From contig CAIMWE010000022.1 in the NCBI GenBank assembly GCA_903845115.1, positions 1 through 64,000 on the forward strand: DNA of 64,000 nucleotides, read 5' to 3'. Below are positions 47,646 through 57,927 of this stretch, piece by piece. The stretch's first letter is position 1. Each line of letters begins with the position of its first letter. The notes beneath the pieces were generated by a model. That model made no database searches. It was given only the letters and a program-made list of their open reading frames with translations, and had not been told where the DNA came from. The position numbers and the translations under genes were made by a program. This DNA is from an uncultured Acidobacteriota bacterium. GTDB lineage: Bacteria; Acidobacteriota; Thermoanaerobaculia; UBA5066.

Positions 47646-48391
47646 GCGGCCTGAAGCTCTGGCCCTCCCTCGACCTGAAGGAGGGCCGGGTCGTCCGCCT
47701 CCTCCGCGGCGAGCTGGCGAACGTCACCGTCTACGACTCCTCGCCGGCCGCGGTGGCCAGGCGCTTCGCCGAGGAAGGGGCCGACGGGATTCACGTCGTC
47801 GACCTGGACGCGGCGTTCTCCCGCGGCGAGAACGGCGCGGTGATCCTGGAGATCGTCCGGGCGGCAGGCGCGGTCCCGGTCCAGGTGGGGGGCGGCGTCC
47901 GGAGCCTCCGGGCGGTCGAGGCCCTGCTCGCGGCCGGCGTGGCGCGGGTCGTCCTCGGGAGCCTGCCGTTCACCGACCCCGCGGCGTTCCAGGAGATCGC
48001 CGCGAGGCACGCGGCGAGGATCGTCGTGGCCCTCGACTGCAAGGAGGGCCGGCCGTCGATCCGCGGATGGACCGAGGACGCGGGGGCGGGGACGCTGGCC
48101 GACGCCGTTCCGCCGCTCGTCCGGGCGGGGATCGGGGCGCTCCTGGTCACCGACGTGTCGAAGGACGGCGCGATGGAAGGCCCCGGCCGGGCGCTCCTGG
48201 CCGAGGCCCGCCGCTGCTTCTCGGGCGAGGTGATCGCCTCCGGAGGGATCAGGGGCGAGGAGGACCTTCCGGCCGTGGACGAGCTCCTCGCGGGCGGGCC
48301 GCGCGGGGCGATCCTCGGGCGGGCCCTGCACGACGGGAAGACGAGCGTGGCGCGCCTCCGGGCGGTCCTCGCAGACGGAGGTGGCAAGTGA
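47642..48391 (+). CDS. hisA: Phosphoribosylformimino-5-aminoimidazole carboxamide ribotide isomerase
   Basis: TIM-barrel Amadori isomerase. The catalytic acids are in [13 protein letters not shown] (near the start) and VALDCKEG (middle), with the phosphate site VQVGGGVRS. The 249-residue length is normal. A separate TrpF domain exists at 53544, so this is not expected to be a dual PriA enzyme. The GTG overlaps hisH (GTGA). Confidence 0.93.
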   Translation: MSGLKLWPSLDLKEGRVVRLLRGELANVTVYDSSPAAVARRFAEEGADGIHVVDLDAAFSRGENGAVILEIVRAAGAVPVQVGGGVRSLRAVEALLAAGVARVVLGSLPFTDPAAFQEIAARHAARIVVALDCKEGRPSIRGWTEDAGAGTLADAVPPLVRAGIGALLVTDVSKDGAMEGPGRALLAEARRCFSGEVIASGGIRGEEDLPAVDELLAGGPRGAILGRALHDGKTSVARLRAVLADGGGK

Positions 48392-49806
48392 CGGTGGCGG
48401 TCCGCGTGATCCCCTGCCTCGACATCGCTGGAGGGCGGGTCGTCAAGGGACTCCGATTCGAGAACCTCCGCGACGCCGGCGATCCGGTGGAGGCGGCGGC
48501 GCGGTACGAGCAAGAAGGGGCGGACGAGCTGACGTTCCTGGACATCACGGCCTCCCACGAGGAGCGGGGGACGCTCGTCCACCTCGTCGAGAGGGTCGCG
48601 TCGGTCCTGTCGATCCCGTTCACGGTCGGCGGCGGGGTCCGGAAGGTGGAGGACGCGGGAGCGTTGCTGGCCGCCGGGGCGGACCGGGTGACGGTCAACA
48701 CGGCCGCGCTCGCCGACCCGTCTCTCCTGACCCGGATCGCCGAGCGGTACGGCTCGCAATGCGTCGTCGTGGCGGTCGACGCGAAGAGGGTCGCGGGGAA
48801 CGGCACGACGCTCTTCCGGATCATGTCCCACGGCGGCCGCCGCGCGACCGACCGCGAGCTGGAGCCGTGGGTCGCCGAGGCGACGGCCGCCGGGGCGGGA
48901 GAGATCCTCCTCACGTCGGTCGACGCGGACGGCACCAAGGACGGCTTCGACCTCGAGATGCTGAAGGCGGCCCGGCGAGCCACCTCCGTCCCGATCGTGG
49001 CGTCGGGCGGGGCAGGCCGTCTCCACCACTTCGCCCCTCCCGTGCTCGAGGCCGGGGCCGACGCGGTCCTCGCGGCGTCGGTCTTCCACGACCGGATCTA
49101 CTCGATCGGCGAGGTGAAGAGGGCGCTGGCCGCGGCGGGGGTGCGCGTCCGTCCGGTCCTCGACCCCCTCGCGGCCGCGGCGTTCGACTCCCGCGGCCTC
49201 GTCCCCGTGGTCGTGAGGGACGTCCGCTCGGGGGCGGTGCTGATGCTCGCGTGGGCGAACGCCGAGGCGCTCGAGAAGACCCGGTCCACCGGCTTCAGCC
49301 ACTTCTTCAGCCGGTCGCGGAACGCTCTCTGGCTGAAGGGGGAGACGTCGGGCCACGTCCAGCGGGTCGTCTCGATCTCGCTCGACTGCGACCGCGACGC
49401 CGTCCTCTACGACGTCGTCGCGGACGGGCCCGCCTGCCACACGGGCGCCACGACCTGCTTCGAGGCGCCCGGGGCGCCGGTCGTCGAGCTGGCCGAGGCC
49501 CCGGCCCCACGGACGATCGACCTGGCGCCGCTCTTTGCAATCGTCGCGGAGCGCCTCGCGCAGCCCGAGGAGGGGTCGTACACGAACAAGCTCCTCGAGA
49601 AGGGCGTCGGCCGCATCGCCCAGAAGGTCGGCGAGGAGGGGGTCGAGACGGCGCTGGCCGCCGTGACGGCCGGGGACGACGAGCTGGCGGGGGAGATCGC
49701 CGACCTCCTCTACCACGTGGTCGTCCTGATGGCCGCGCGGGGCCTGGAGCCGGCCCGGGTCGAAGGGAAGCTGGAATCCCGCCGCGGAAAGAGGAGGGAC
49801 AAGTGA
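48388..49806 (+). CDS. hisFIE: Trifunctional HisF-HisI-HisE fusion protein
   Basis: Three histidine enzymes in one 472-residue chain. Residues 1-252 are HisF cyclase ([15 protein letters not shown] with Asp12, VVAVDAKR with Asp131, phosphate loops FTVGGGVR and VASGGAG). Residues about 266-360 are HisI, phosphoribosyl-AMP cyclohydrolase ([20 protein letters not shown], metal residues in LDCDRDAVL and [12 protein letters not shown]). Residues about 382-465 are HisE, the pyrophosphohydrolase ([23 protein letters not shown]). HisI-HisE fusions are common; attachment to HisF is unusual. The frame is open throughout. The GTG overlaps hisA and the stop overlaps trpE. Confidence 0.92.
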   Translation: MTVAVRVIPCLDIAGGRVVKGLRFENLRDAGDPVEAAARYEQEGADELTFLDITASHEERGTLVHLVERVASVLSIPFTVGGGVRKVEDAGALLAAGADRVTVNTAALADPSLLTRIAERYGSQCVVVAVDAKRVAGNGTTLFRIMSHGGRRATDRELEPWVAEATAAGAGEILLTSVDADGTKDGFDLEMLKAARRATSVPIVASGGAGRLHHFAPPVLEAGADAVLAASVFHDRIYSIGEVKRALAAAGVRVRPVLDPLAAAAFDSRGLVPVVVRDVRSGAVLMLAWANAEALEKTRSTGFSHFFSRSRNALWLKGETSGHVQRVVSISLDCDRDAVLYDVVADGPACHTGATTCFEAPGAPVVELAEAPAPRTIDLAPLFAIVAERLAQPEEGSYTNKLLEKGVGRIAQKVGEEGVETALAAVTAGDDELAGEIADLLYHVVVLMAARGLEPARVEGKLESRRGKRRDK

Positions 49807-51173
49807 AGCTGGTGGTCCTGGAACGCCCGGCCGACATGACGACGCCGGTGGCGGTGATGCGGACCCTGCTCGAGGACGAGGCGCCCGCGTTCCTCCTGGA
49901 GTCGGTCGAGCAGGGGGAGCGGATCGCCCGCTGGTCCTTCCTCGGGACGGCCCCGTCGCGCGAGATCTCCGGGAGGGACGGGGACCCGTTCGACCTCCTC
50001 CGCTCGGTCCCGCACGAGGCCCCGTCCCCGGCCGGCGAGGACCTCCCTCCGTTCACCGGCGGCGCGGTCGGCTACCTCGGGTACGACGCCGTCCGCCGCC
50101 TCGAACGGCTTCCGTCGCTCCGGCCCGACCCGGTCGGCCTTCCGGACGCCTGGTTCGGCGTCTTCGACCGGATCATCGCGTTCGACCACGTGAAGCACCG
50201 GCTCCTCTTCCTGGCTCACGCCGAGCCGGGCGGCGAGAAGGCGGCGGCGGAAGGGCTCGAGGAGCTGGCCCGCCGGGTCGACGCGGGAAGGACGCGGCGG
50301 CCCGGCGCGCCAGCGGACACCCGTCTCGCGTGGACCGAGTCGCTCCCGCGCGGGCCGTTCATGGACGCGGTCCGGGAGGCGAAGGAGCACATCCTGGCGG
50401 GCGACATCTTCCAGGTCGTCCTCTCCCGGCGCTGGTCGGCCCCCTACCCGTCCGATCCCTTCCCGCTCTACCGGGCGCTGCGCCGGGTCAGCCCGTCCCC
50501 CTACCAGTACTACATCCGGACGCCGGACGCCGTCCTGCTCGGCGCGTCGCCGGAACGGCTGGTCCGGGCCGAGAACCTCGGCGACCGGATCGTGGTGGAG
50601 ACGGTGCCGCTCGCGGGCACGCGCCTCCGCGGCAAGGACCGGGCCGAGGACCTCGCGCTCGAGGCCGACCTCCTGTCGGACGAGAAGGAGCGGGCCGAGC
50701 ACGTCATGCTCGTCGACCTGGGGCGGAACGACCTGGGCCGCGTCTCGGTGCCCGGATCGGTCGAGGTGAAGGAGTTCTTCTCGGTGGAGCGCTTCTCCCA
50801 CGTGATGCACCTGGCGTCACGGGTCTTCGGGACTCTCTCGCCGGGGAAGGACGCCACCGACGCCCTCGCCGCGACGTTCCCGGCCGGGACTCTCTCCGGT
50901 GCCCCGAAGATCCGGGCGATGGAGATCATCGAGGAGCTCGAGCCGGTCCGGCGCGGGGCCTACGGAGGCGCCATCGGCTACCTCGACTTCGCGGGGAACC
51001 TGGACATGGCGATCGCCATCCGGACGGCGGTGGTGACGGGGGGCGTCCTCCACGTCCAGGCGGGCGCCGGAATCGTGGCCGACTCGGTCCCGGAGAAGGA
51101 AGCCGACGAGTGCGAGAGCAAGGCGCGCGCCCTGATGGGAGCCGTCGAGCGGAGCGGGGAGTACGCAGGATGA
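49803..51173 (+). CDS. trpE: Anthranilate synthase component I
   Basis: Converts chorismate to anthranilate with ammonia from TrpG. The 456-residue product has the tryptophan-binding [19 protein letters not shown] near residue 30. The chorismate-binding core follows ([66 protein letters not shown]). The LLES motif supports TrpE over PabB and implies feedback inhibition by tryptophan. The GTG overlaps the hisFIE stop, physically joining the his and trp blocks. Confidence 0.95.
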   Translation: MKLVVLERPADMTTPVAVMRTLLEDEAPAFLLESVEQGERIARWSFLGTAPSREISGRDGDPFDLLRSVPHEAPSPAGEDLPPFTGGAVGYLGYDAVRRLERLPSLRPDPVGLPDAWFGVFDRIIAFDHVKHRLLFLAHAEPGGEKAAAEGLEELARRVDAGRTRRPGAPADTRLAWTESLPRGPFMDAVREAKEHILAGDIFQVVLSRRWSAPYPSDPFPLYRALRRVSPSPYQYYIRTPDAVLLGASPERLVRAENLGDRIVVETVPLAGTRLRGKDRAEDLALEADLLSDEKERAEHVMLVDLGRNDLGRVSVPGSVEVKEFFSVERFSHVMHLASRVFGTLSPGKDATDALAATFPAGTLSGAPKIRAMEIIEELEPVRRGAYGGAIGYLDFAGNLDMAIAIRTAVVTGGVLHVQAGAGIVADSVPEKEADECESKARALMGAVERSGEYAG

Positions 51174-51733
51174 TCCTCGTCGTCGACAACTACGACTCGT
51201 TCACGTTCAACCTCGTGCAGTACCTCGCGCGCCTCGACCCGGACGTCCAGGTGGTCCGGAACGACGCCGAGACGGCCGCGGCGCTCCTCGCGCGGAAACC
51301 CTCCCGGATCGTCATCTCGCCCGGCCCCGGCCGTCCGGAAGATGCGGGCGTGTCGTGTGAGCTGATCCGGACGAGCGGGACGACGCCGCTCCTGGGCGTC
51401 TGCCTCGGCCACCAGGCGATCGGCCACGTCTTCGGCGGGAAGGTGGTCCGGGCCGAGAAGCCGATGCACGGCAAGACCTCCGAGGTGAGCCACGGCGGCA
51501 CGGGCCTCTTCCGGGGCGTCCCGAACCCGTTCACCGCGACGCGATACCACTCCCTCGTCGTCGATCCCGCTTCGGTCCCCCCGGAGCTGGAGGTGACGGC
51601 CGAGACCGGCGGCGTCGTGATGGCGCTCCGGCACCGCGTCCGTCCGGTCGTGGGCGTGCAGTTCCACCCCGAGTCGATCCTGACCCGGGACGGCGAGACG
51701 ATGCTCCGGAACTTCGTCGAGGGGGTCCTCTGA
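51170..51733 (+). CDS. trpG: Anthranilate synthase glutamine amidotransferase component
   Basis: Supplies ammonia to TrpE. The 187-residue product has [26 protein letters not shown], the nucleophile loop [10 protein letters not shown] and [10 protein letters not shown]. It is not fused to TrpD. The ATG overlaps trpE (ATGA), and the stop overlaps the likely CTG start of trpD. Confidence 0.95.
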   Translation: MILVVDNYDSFTFNLVQYLARLDPDVQVVRNDAETAAALLARKPSRIVISPGPGRPEDAGVSCELIRTSGTTPLLGVCLGHQAIGHVFGGKVVRAEKPMHGKTSEVSHGGTGLFRGVPNPFTATRYHSLVVDPASVPPELEVTAETGGVVMALRHRVRPVVGVQFHPESILTRDGETMLRNFVEGVL

Positions 51734-52773
51734 GCGCGCCGGTCAGCGCCGTCCGGGAAGCGCTTCGGGCGGTGACCCACGGCGGCCGGCTGTCGCGCGA
51801 GCGGTCCCGGACCGCGTTCGAGGCGATCGTGGCCGGCACCGAGCCGGAGGCGGTGGTCGCCGGGCTGCTGTCGGCCCTCGCGGTCCTCGGCGAGTCGGCG
51901 GAGGAGCTGGCCGGAGTCGTCGACGTGCTTTCCGCGCGGGTCTCGGCGCCGCCGGTCGAGCCGGAGCTCGCGGCCCGGGCGATCGACGTCTGCGGTACGG
52001 GGGGCGACGCGCTCGGGACGTTCAACATCTCGACCGCCGCCGCCCTGGTCGTGGCCGGCGCGGGAGTGCCGGTCGCCAAGCACGGCGGCCGGGCGGTCTC
52101 GTCGTCGTGCGGGTCGGCGGACGTCCTGGCCGAGCTGGGGGTGAGGATCGACATGCCGCCCGTCACCGCCGCGAAGGCCCTCCGGGAGGCCGGGATCACG
52201 TTCCTCTTCGCGCCGGTCTACCACGGGGCGATGAAGCTGGTCGCGCCGCTCCGGAAGGAGCTGGGGGTCCGGACGATCTTCAACCTGGCGGGTCCCCTCG
52301 CGAATCCCCTCGGCGTCCGGCGGCAGATCGTGGGGGTCGACCGGCCGACCCGGCTGCCGGCGGTGGCGGGGACCCTCGCGCTGCGCGGCGTGGAGCGGGC
52401 CTTCGTCTTCTCGAACGAGACGGGAGGGGACGAGATCCTCCCGTGCGGGGAGACGATCGTGACCGAGCTGAAGGACGGGGCGCTCGAGACCTTCCGCCTC
52501 ACGGCGTTCGACTTCGGGATGCCGGAGCGGGCCGTGGTCCAGCTGGCTGGCGGGGACGCCCCGACGAACGCGGGGATCCTCCGCGCGATCCTCGGAGGCG
52601 AGGCGGGCCCCGGCCGCGAGACGGTCCTGATGAACGCGGCGGCGGCGCTCGTGGTGGCCGGGGCGGCGGCCTCGTTCAAGGACGGCGTTGGCATGGCCGC
52701 CGCCTCCATCGACGGGGGAGCGGCGGCGCGTGCGCTCGAGACCCTCGTCGCCGTGTCGAAGGACGCCGGATGA
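51730..52773 (+). CDS. trpD: Anthranilate phosphoribosyltransferase
   Basis: Joins anthranilate and PRPP. It shows [46 protein letters not shown] and [12 protein letters not shown]. The first standard start in frame, GTG at 51772, would begin inside the first helix (THGGRLS). Reading back to CTG at 51730 restores the helix ([11 protein letters not shown]) and gives 347 residues. It also makes a CTGA overlap with trpG, matching the other junctions. I therefore place the start at CTG with moderate confidence; the alternative is 51772. Confidence 0.88.
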   Translation: MSAPVSAVREALRAVTHGGRLSRERSRTAFEAIVAGTEPEAVVAGLLSALAVLGESAEELAGVVDVLSARVSAPPVEPELAARAIDVCGTGGDALGTFNISTAAALVVAGAGVPVAKHGGRAVSSSCGSADVLAELGVRIDMPPVTAAKALREAGITFLFAPVYHGAMKLVAPLRKELGVRTIFNLAGPLANPLGVRRQIVGVDRPTRLPAVAGTLALRGVERAFVFSNETGGDEILPCGETIVTELKDGALETFRLTAFDFGMPERAVVQLAGGDAPTNAGILRAILGGEAGPGRETVLMNAAAALVVAGAAASFKDGVGMAAASIDGGAAARALETLVAVSKDAG

Positions 52774-54173
52774 CGGGGACGATCCTGGACCGGATCCTGG
52801 ACGCGAAGCGGCGGCGACTCGGAGACGGGGAGTTCGCGCCGGCGCCGACGGCTCCCGCGCTCGCGCCGGACGGGGCCCGTTTCGAATCGGCGCTCCGGGC
52901 GGCTCCTGCCGTCATCGCGGAGATCAAGCACCGCTCCCCGTCGGCGGGGGAGATCCTCCCCGGGGCGGCGGCCCGGGTCGAGGCCGTCGCGAACGGCTAT
53001 CGGCGGGGCGGGGCCGCGGCGCTGTCGATCGTGATCGAGCAGGACTTCTTCGGCGGCGACCCGGCCTGGCTTCCCCGAGCGAAGGCGGCCTCGGGGCTCC
53101 CGGTCCTGATGAAGGACTTCATCGTGGACGAGAGGCAGGTCGAATTCGCGGCGTCGATCGGAGCCGACGCGATTCTCCTGATCGTTTGCGCCCTCGACCG
53201 GGCCGCGCTCTCCCGTCTCCACCGCCGGGCGCTCGAGCTGGGCCTCGCGGTCCTCGTGGAGGCGCATGACGAGGACGAGGCCCGGAGCGCCGTGGACGCC
53301 GGCGCCCGGATCGTGGGAGTCAACGCCCGGGACCTCCGGACGTTTCGCGTCGACCTCGACCGGATGGCGCGCCTCGGCGAGGCGATGCCGACGGGAGTCG
53401 TCCGGGTCGCCGAGAGCGGGATCGGGGGCGTGGACGACGTGCGGCGGCTCTCCCGTTCCGGCTACGGGGCCTTCCTCGTCGGCGAGTCCCTCCTCCGGAG
53501 CGGCGACGTGGCCAGAGGGGTCCGCCTCCTCCGGGGGAAGGGGACCACGGAAGTGAAGGTCTGCGGCCTCACCCGCGAGGAGGACCTGAAGGCCTGCCGC
53601 GAGCTGGGCGTCGACCACGTCGGTCTCAACTTCTCCCCGCTCTCTCCTCGCCGGCTGTCGACCCGGGACGGAGCGCGGCTCCGGGGCGCCGCGGAAGGGT
53701 TCTCGCGGGTGGTCGCCGTCTTCGCCGGGAATCCGGCGGAGGAGATCGAGGAGATCGTCCGGGCGGTCCGTCCCGACGTCCTCCAGCTGACGGACCCGCC
53801 GGAGGGGGACCTGGCCAGGGAGTGGCCGAAGCCGGTCTGGCAGGTCGTCCACGTGACGGACTCGCTCGCCGTCCCCGGGTGGCCCGGGGAGCGCCTGCTC
53901 TTCGACACGGGGGGCAAGGGGAGTCCGGGGGGAACGGGAGAGACGTTCGACTGGCGGCACTTCCAGGAGCGGAGGCCCTCGCGGCCGTTCGTCCTGGCCG
54001 GGGGGATCCGTCCGGAGAACGCCGCCGAGGCCGTACGTCTGGTCCGCCCTTGGGGGGTGGACGTCGCGTCCGGCGTGGAGTCGGCCCCCGGAATCAAGGA
54101 CCGCGAGAAGATCGGGCGGTTCGTCAGGGAGGTCCGGTCGGTCCCGGACCTCCCGGTTGAGGAGCAGCGATGA
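52770..54173 (+). CDS. trpCF: Bifunctional indole-3-glycerol phosphate synthase/phosphoribosylanthranilate isomerase
   Basis: Two TIM barrels in one 467-residue chain. Residues 1-255 are TrpC ([11 protein letters not shown] with Lys53, [11 protein letters not shown] with Lys115, [20 protein letters not shown]). Residues about 260-460 are TrpF (VKVCGLTRE with Cys265, [40 protein letters not shown]). The order matches the enterobacterial TrpC-TrpF fusion. It starts with ATG overlapping trpD (ATGA). Confidence 0.94.
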   Translation: MTGTILDRILDAKRRRLGDGEFAPAPTAPALAPDGARFESALRAAPAVIAEIKHRSPSAGEILPGAAARVEAVANGYRRGGAAALSIVIEQDFFGGDPAWLPRAKAASGLPVLMKDFIVDERQVEFAASIGADAILLIVCALDRAALSRLHRRALELGLAVLVEAHDEDEARSAVDAGARIVGVNARDLRTFRVDLDRMARLGEAMPTGVVRVAESGIGGVDDVRRLSRSGYGAFLVGESLLRSGDVARGVRLLRGKGTTEVKVCGLTREEDLKACRELGVDHVGLNFSPLSPRRLSTRDGARLRGAAEGFSRVVAVFAGNPAEEIEEIVRAVRPDVLQLTDPPEGDLAREWPKPVWQVVHVTDSLAVPGWPGERLLFDTGGKGSPGGTGETFDWRHFQERRPSRPFVLAGGIRPENAAEAVRLVRPWGVDVASGVESAPGIKDREKIGRFVREVRSVPDLPVEEQR

Positions 54174-55378
54174 CCCTTTCGAACGGAAAGACAGGTCCCG
54201 ACGCGCGGGGGCGGTTCGGGGAGTACGGCGGGCGCTACGTGCCGGAGACCCTGATGGCGCCTCTGGAAGAGCTGGACCGGGCGTGGCGGCAGGCCCGGCA
54301 CGACCCGTCCTTCCGGAAGGAGCTGAAGGACCTCCTCGCGAACTACGCCGGGCGGCCGACGCCCGTCACGGTCGCCAGGAGGCTGACCGAGTCTCTCGGG
54401 GGCGCGCAGATCCTCCTGAAGCGCGAGGACCTCCTCCACACGGGGGCCCACAAGATCAACAACGCCCTCGGACAGGTCCTCCTCGCGAAGCGGATGGGGA
54501 AGGAGCGGATCATCGCGGAGACCGGCGCCGGACAGCACGGCGTGGCGACGGCGACCGCGTGCGCCCTCTTCGGCCTGAAGTGCGTCGTCTACATGGGGAG
54601 CGTGGACGTCGCGCGGCAGTCGCCGAACGTCTTCCGGATGAAGCTGCTGGGAGCGGAGGTCGTCCCCGTGGAAGGGGGTTCGAAGACGCTGAAGGACGCG
54701 ATCAACGAGGCGATGCGGGACTGGGTCTCGTCGTTCGCGTCGACGCACTACGTCCTCGGCTCGGTCCTCGGCCCGCACCCGTTCCCCGAGATGGTCCGGA
54801 CGTTCCACTCGGTCATCGGCCAGGAGGCGCTCGCGCAGACGGCGAAGATCCTGCACGGCCGGCCGGACCTCCTCGTCGCCTGCGTGGGGGGCGGGTCCAA
54901 CGCGATCGGCCTCTTCCACGCGTTCCTGAAATACCCGGACGTCGGGATGGTGGGCGTGGAGGCCGGCGGCCGCTCGTTCGCCCCGGGCGAGCACGCGGCC
55001 AGGTTCGGGCCCGGGCGCGTGGGGGTCCTCCACGGGACGAGGACCCTCCTCCTGCAGGACGAAGGGGGACAGGTCCTTCCGACCCACTCGATCTCGGCGG
55101 GGCTCGACTATCCCGCCGTGGGACCCGAGCACGCCTTCCTCGGCGGCGAGGGACGCGTGAAGTACGTGTCGGTGACCGACGGCGACGCGCTCGACGCGTT
55201 CCACCGGCTGGCGGAGCTGGAGGGGATCCTCCCGGCTCTGGAGAGCGCGCACGCGGTGGCGTGGGCGATCCAGGTCGCGCCGGCGCTCGGAAAGGGAAAG
55301 GTCGTCCTGGTGAACCTGTCGGGGCGGGGGGACAAGGACGTTCCCCAGATCGCCGCGATGGAAGGGGTGACGACGTGA
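54170..55378 (+). CDS. trpB: Tryptophan synthase beta chain
   Basis: PLP enzyme joining indole and serine. The 402-residue product has [34 protein letters not shown] (PLP lysine), [35 protein letters not shown] and [18 protein letters not shown]. It is the standard TrpB1 type that partners TrpA. The ATG overlaps trpCF and the stop overlaps trpA. Confidence 0.97.
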   Translation: MTLSNGKTGPDARGRFGEYGGRYVPETLMAPLEELDRAWRQARHDPSFRKELKDLLANYAGRPTPVTVARRLTESLGGAQILLKREDLLHTGAHKINNALGQVLLAKRMGKERIIAETGAGQHGVATATACALFGLKCVVYMGSVDVARQSPNVFRMKLLGAEVVPVEGGSKTLKDAINEAMRDWVSSFASTHYVLGSVLGPHPFPEMVRTFHSVIGQEALAQTAKILHGRPDLLVACVGGGSNAIGLFHAFLKYPDVGMVGVEAGGRSFAPGEHAARFGPGRVGVLHGTRTLLLQDEGGQVLPTHSISAGLDYPAVGPEHAFLGGEGRVKYVSVTDGDALDAFHRLAELEGILPALESAHAVAWAIQVAPALGKGKVVLVNLSGRGDKDVPQIAAMEGVTT

Positions 55379-56184
55379 GGGGGCGGATCGGTTCGGCCTT
55401 TGCCAAGGCGGCGGCGGAGGGCCGCGCCGCCCTCGTGGCCTTCATCGAGGCGGGGGATCCCGACGCGGCGACCTCGGGCCGGATCCTCTCCGCGCTCTTC
55501 GACGCGGGCGCCGACGTCGTGGAGCTCGGCGTGCCGTTCAGCGACCCGATCGCCGACGGAGCGGTGATCCAGCGGGCCAGCGAGCGCGCCCTGGCGGCCG
55601 GCGGCGGTCTCGCCGCCTCGCTCGACCTGGCGGCTTCCTACCGCGCTTCCGGGGGCTCCGGAGCGCTGGTCCTCTTCTCCTATTCCAACCCGATCCTCGC
55701 GATGGGAGAAGCCGAGTTCACCTCCCGGGCGAGCGCCGCCGGCGTCGACGGCGTCCTCGTGACCGACCTGCCTCCGGAGGAGGGACGGCCTTTCGCGGCG
55801 ATCCTCCGGAGCGCCAGGATCGACCCCATCTACCTCCTCGCGCCCAGCTCGCCGAGGGCGAGGATCCGGAAGGCCGCCTCGCTTTCCAGAGGGTTCGTCT
55901 ACCTGGTTTCCCGTGCGGGCGTCACCGGGGCCAGGGCAGAGCTCCCGGGGGACCTCCCGGAGCTGGCCGCCCGCGTGAAGAAGGAGGTCCGGCGTCTCCC
56001 GGTGGCCATCGGCTTCGGGATCTCGACCCCCGGGCAGGTGGCCTCGGCCGCCCGTCTCGCGGACGGCGTCGTCGTCGGGAGCGCGCTCGTCCGCGCGGTG
56101 GAGGTGGCGGCCGCGGCCGGCGAAGACTGCGTGGCCGCCGCCTCGGGGCTCGTCCGCTCGCTCGTGGCGGCCGCGGGGCGCTGA
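55375..56184 (+). CDS. trpA: Tryptophan synthase alpha chain
   Basis: Cleaves indole-3-glycerol phosphate to indole, which is channelled to TrpB. The 269-residue product has [25 protein letters not shown] (catalytic Glu and Asp), [35 protein letters not shown] and the phosphate loop [11 protein letters not shown]. The GTG overlaps trpB (GTGA). It is the last recognisable pathway gene of the operon; no terminator follows before the next frame. Confidence 0.96.
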   Translation: MRGRIGSAFAKAAAEGRAALVAFIEAGDPDAATSGRILSALFDAGADVVELGVPFSDPIADGAVIQRASERALAAGGGLAASLDLAASYRASGGSGALVLFSYSNPILAMGEAEFTSRASAAGVDGVLVTDLPPEEGRPFAAILRSARIDPIYLLAPSSPRARIRKAASLSRGFVYLVSRAGVTGARAELPGDLPELAARVKKEVRRLPVAIGFGISTPGQVASAARLADGVVVGSALVRAVEVAAAAGEDCVAAASGLVRSLVAAAGR

Positions 56185-56194
56185 CGGGGCGGCC

Positions 56195-56962
56195 GTGCGG
56201 TCCGACCAGGATCCGGGCCTCGCTCTCCGGATCTCCGAAGCGGACCGCGCCGGCCTCATCGCCCTCGTCCTGGAGTCGGCATCCGCCTTCACCGAGCGCG
56301 AGGCGCTCCGATGCCTTCGCCACCCCTTCTCGTCAGCGCAGGTCGTCGAGGCGATCGCCTCCGTCCGGAGCCTCCGGTCGGCGTCGTCGGTCCGGAAGGC
56401 GATCGCGCTCCACCCGGCCGCGCCCCGCGTCGACGCCCTTCGCTGCCTCGACGACCTCGGGTGGCGGGACCTCCTCGACGTCGGCCGCGAGACCCGGACG
56501 CCCGCTCCGGTGCGGCGGGCGGCGAACCGGAAGGTCGTGGAGAAGCTGCCGCGCCTGAGCAGCGGGGAGCGGATGACCCTCGCCCGGCTGGCCGATCGGG
56601 ACCTCGTCCGTCCTCTTCTCGCCGATCCCGACCGCGGAGTCTTCTCGGCGCTGCTCCGGAACCCGCGGCTGATCCTGGAGGACGTCGTCGCGTTCGCCAG
56701 CACGGGGACGCCGCTGCCGGAGCACCTCGCGCTGCTGGCGGCCGACGCGGTCTGGCGCGACCGCCCCCCTCTCCGCCGGGCCCTCCTCCGATCGGCGCGC
56801 ACGCCGCGGTTCGCCGTCGTGACCCTCCTGCCGCACGCCAGCCGGGAGGAGCTCCGGGATCTGGTGGAGGACCCCTCGGTCGACCGGTTCGTCCGGGCCT
56901 GCGCCTCTCGGCTCCTGGAAGAAGGGGCTCCGGTGATTGACAGGACCCGTTCTGAAGTCTAA
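56195..56962 (+). CDS. Helical-repeat protein of unknown function
   Basis: The 255-residue product has no catalytic motif I recognise. It is built of short helix pairs rich in Ala, Leu and Arg (PAPVRRAANRKVVEKL, RGVFSALLRNPRLILEDVVAFA), resembling HEAT-like repeats. Its last 70 residues resemble the end of the protein at 57928. The GTG start is ten bases after trpA, so it is probably transcribed with the biosynthetic operon. A promoter for the next gene lies in its last 26 bases. Confidence 0.72.
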   Translation: MRSDQDPGLALRISEADRAGLIALVLESASAFTEREALRCLRHPFSSAQVVEAIASVRSLRSASSVRKAIALHPAAPRVDALRCLDDLGWRDLLDVGRETRTPAPVRRAANRKVVEKLPRLSSGERMTLARLADRDLVRPLLADPDRGVFSALLRNPRLILEDVVAFASTGTPLPEHLALLAADAVWRDRPPLRRALLRSARTPRFAVVTLLPHASREELRDLVEDPSVDRFVRACASRLLEEGAPVIDRTRSEV

Positions 56963-56965
56963 AGT
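56937..56965 (+). promoter_or_regulatory. Promoter inside the 3' end of the helical-repeat gene
   Basis: A perfect TTGACA (56937-56942) is followed after 17 bases by TAAAGT (56960-56965). It would start transcription near 56972, just upstream of an AGGAG at 56975-56979, and drive the RodZ-like gene and those behind it. Confidence 0.65.
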
Positions 56966-56981
56966 ATTCAGTTCAGGAGAT

Positions 56982-57920
56982 TTGCAGCTGTCCGCTGAGA
57001 CACCACGGGAGTTCGGGGAAGAACTTCGCCGGGAACGCGAACTGAGAGACGTCAGCCGAGAGCAGCTGGTGGCGGCGGTTCGCCTCTCCATCCGTCAGCT
57101 GGACGCGCTCGAGAGCGGCCGATTCGAGATGCTCCCCGCGAAGGTCTTCTCCCGCGGCTTCGTCCGGGCGATCGCGATCCATCTCGGCCTGGACCCCGAG
57201 CACTACGCCGCGGCGTTCGCGAACGTGTGGGAAGGCTGGGCCGAGACGGAGAGGACGCGGACCTCTTCCGACATGGTCCAGAGCGGGCAGCCCATCCGGC
57301 TCTCGAGACCGCGGCGGGCGTCCTCCATGTCGACGTTCCTCGTCGGGGGGGGGGTCGCCCTCGCGATCGCCCTCGTGACGTTCGGCGCGGTGTTCCTCCG
57401 GAGCCAGGGGGAGAGCCTCCCGCCCCGCCCGTCTTCGCGGTCCCGGGTCGAGCGCGCGACGGTTCCCGGGACCGGCCCTTCCTCCCTGGCGCTTCCGCCG
57501 GCGATCGCCTCGTCCACCGTCGCCCTCCCGGCCTCTCCCGCACCGGCGATCCCCACGGTCCCCGTCCCGGCGACCGTCCCGTCGACGGCGGCGGCGACGA
57601 CGGCGCCTGCGCCGGCACCGGAGCGCGCTCCGGCCGTTCCTGCGGCGGCGGAGGGGCTCGTCCTGACGATGACCTTCCGCGACGATTGCTGGACCGAGGT
57701 GAGCGCGGACGGGCGGCCCGTGGCGGCCGAGCTCTTTCGCAAGGGCGTCGTCAAGGAGTTTTCGGGGAGCCGGAAGTTCGTCGTGACGCTCGGTAACGCC
57801 GGAGCGGTGAGCCTGTTGTTGAACGGTGCTCCGGTGCGTCTCGGCGCCTCGTCGGGCAGGGTTGTGAAGGACCTCGTCCTGGATCAGTCGACGACCCGGT
57901 CGCGCTTGTCCCCGGGCTGA
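56982..57920 (+). CDS. RodZ-like HTH and membrane-anchored protein
   Basis: Bacterial RodZ proteins link MreB to the envelope and shape cells. An N-terminal HTH of the RodZ type is clear (FGEELRRERELRDVSREQLVAAVRLSIRQLDALESGRF, then VFSRGFVRAIAIHLGLDPE). One membrane helix (about 118-138), an Ala/Pro/Thr-rich periplasmic linker and a C-terminal DUF4115-like beta domain (LTMTFRDDCWTEVSADG) follow. The start is uncertain: TTG 56982 or CTG 56988 lie behind AGGAG. TTG 56937 would be inside the -35 of the promoter and is less likely. Whether it acts with MreB or as a regulator is unknown. Confidence 0.82.
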   Translation: MQLSAETPREFGEELRRERELRDVSREQLVAAVRLSIRQLDALESGRFEMLPAKVFSRGFVRAIAIHLGLDPEHYAAAFANVWEGWAETERTRTSSDMVQSGQPIRLSRPRRASSMSTFLVGGGVALAIALVTFGAVFLRSQGESLPPRPSSRSRVERATVPGTGPSSLALPPAIASSTVALPASPAPAIPTVPVPATVPSTAAATTAPAPAPERAPAVPAAAEGLVLTMTFRDDCWTEVSADGRPVAAELFRKGVVKEFSGSRKFVVTLGNAGAVSLLLNGAPVRLGASSGRVVKDLVLDQSTTRSRLSPG

Positions 57921-57927
57921 CCAGACG

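Noticed and set aside
47642-48391. Dual-function PriA isomerase instead of HisA
   Set aside because: A complete TrpF domain with its catalytic Cys is present in the TrpC-TrpF fusion, so a dual enzyme is not needed and the simpler call is HisA.
49806-49900. A separate trp attenuator or promoter before trpE
   Set aside because: hisFIE and trpE overlap by four bases, and no promoter-like pair or hairpin with T-run is seen at the junction.
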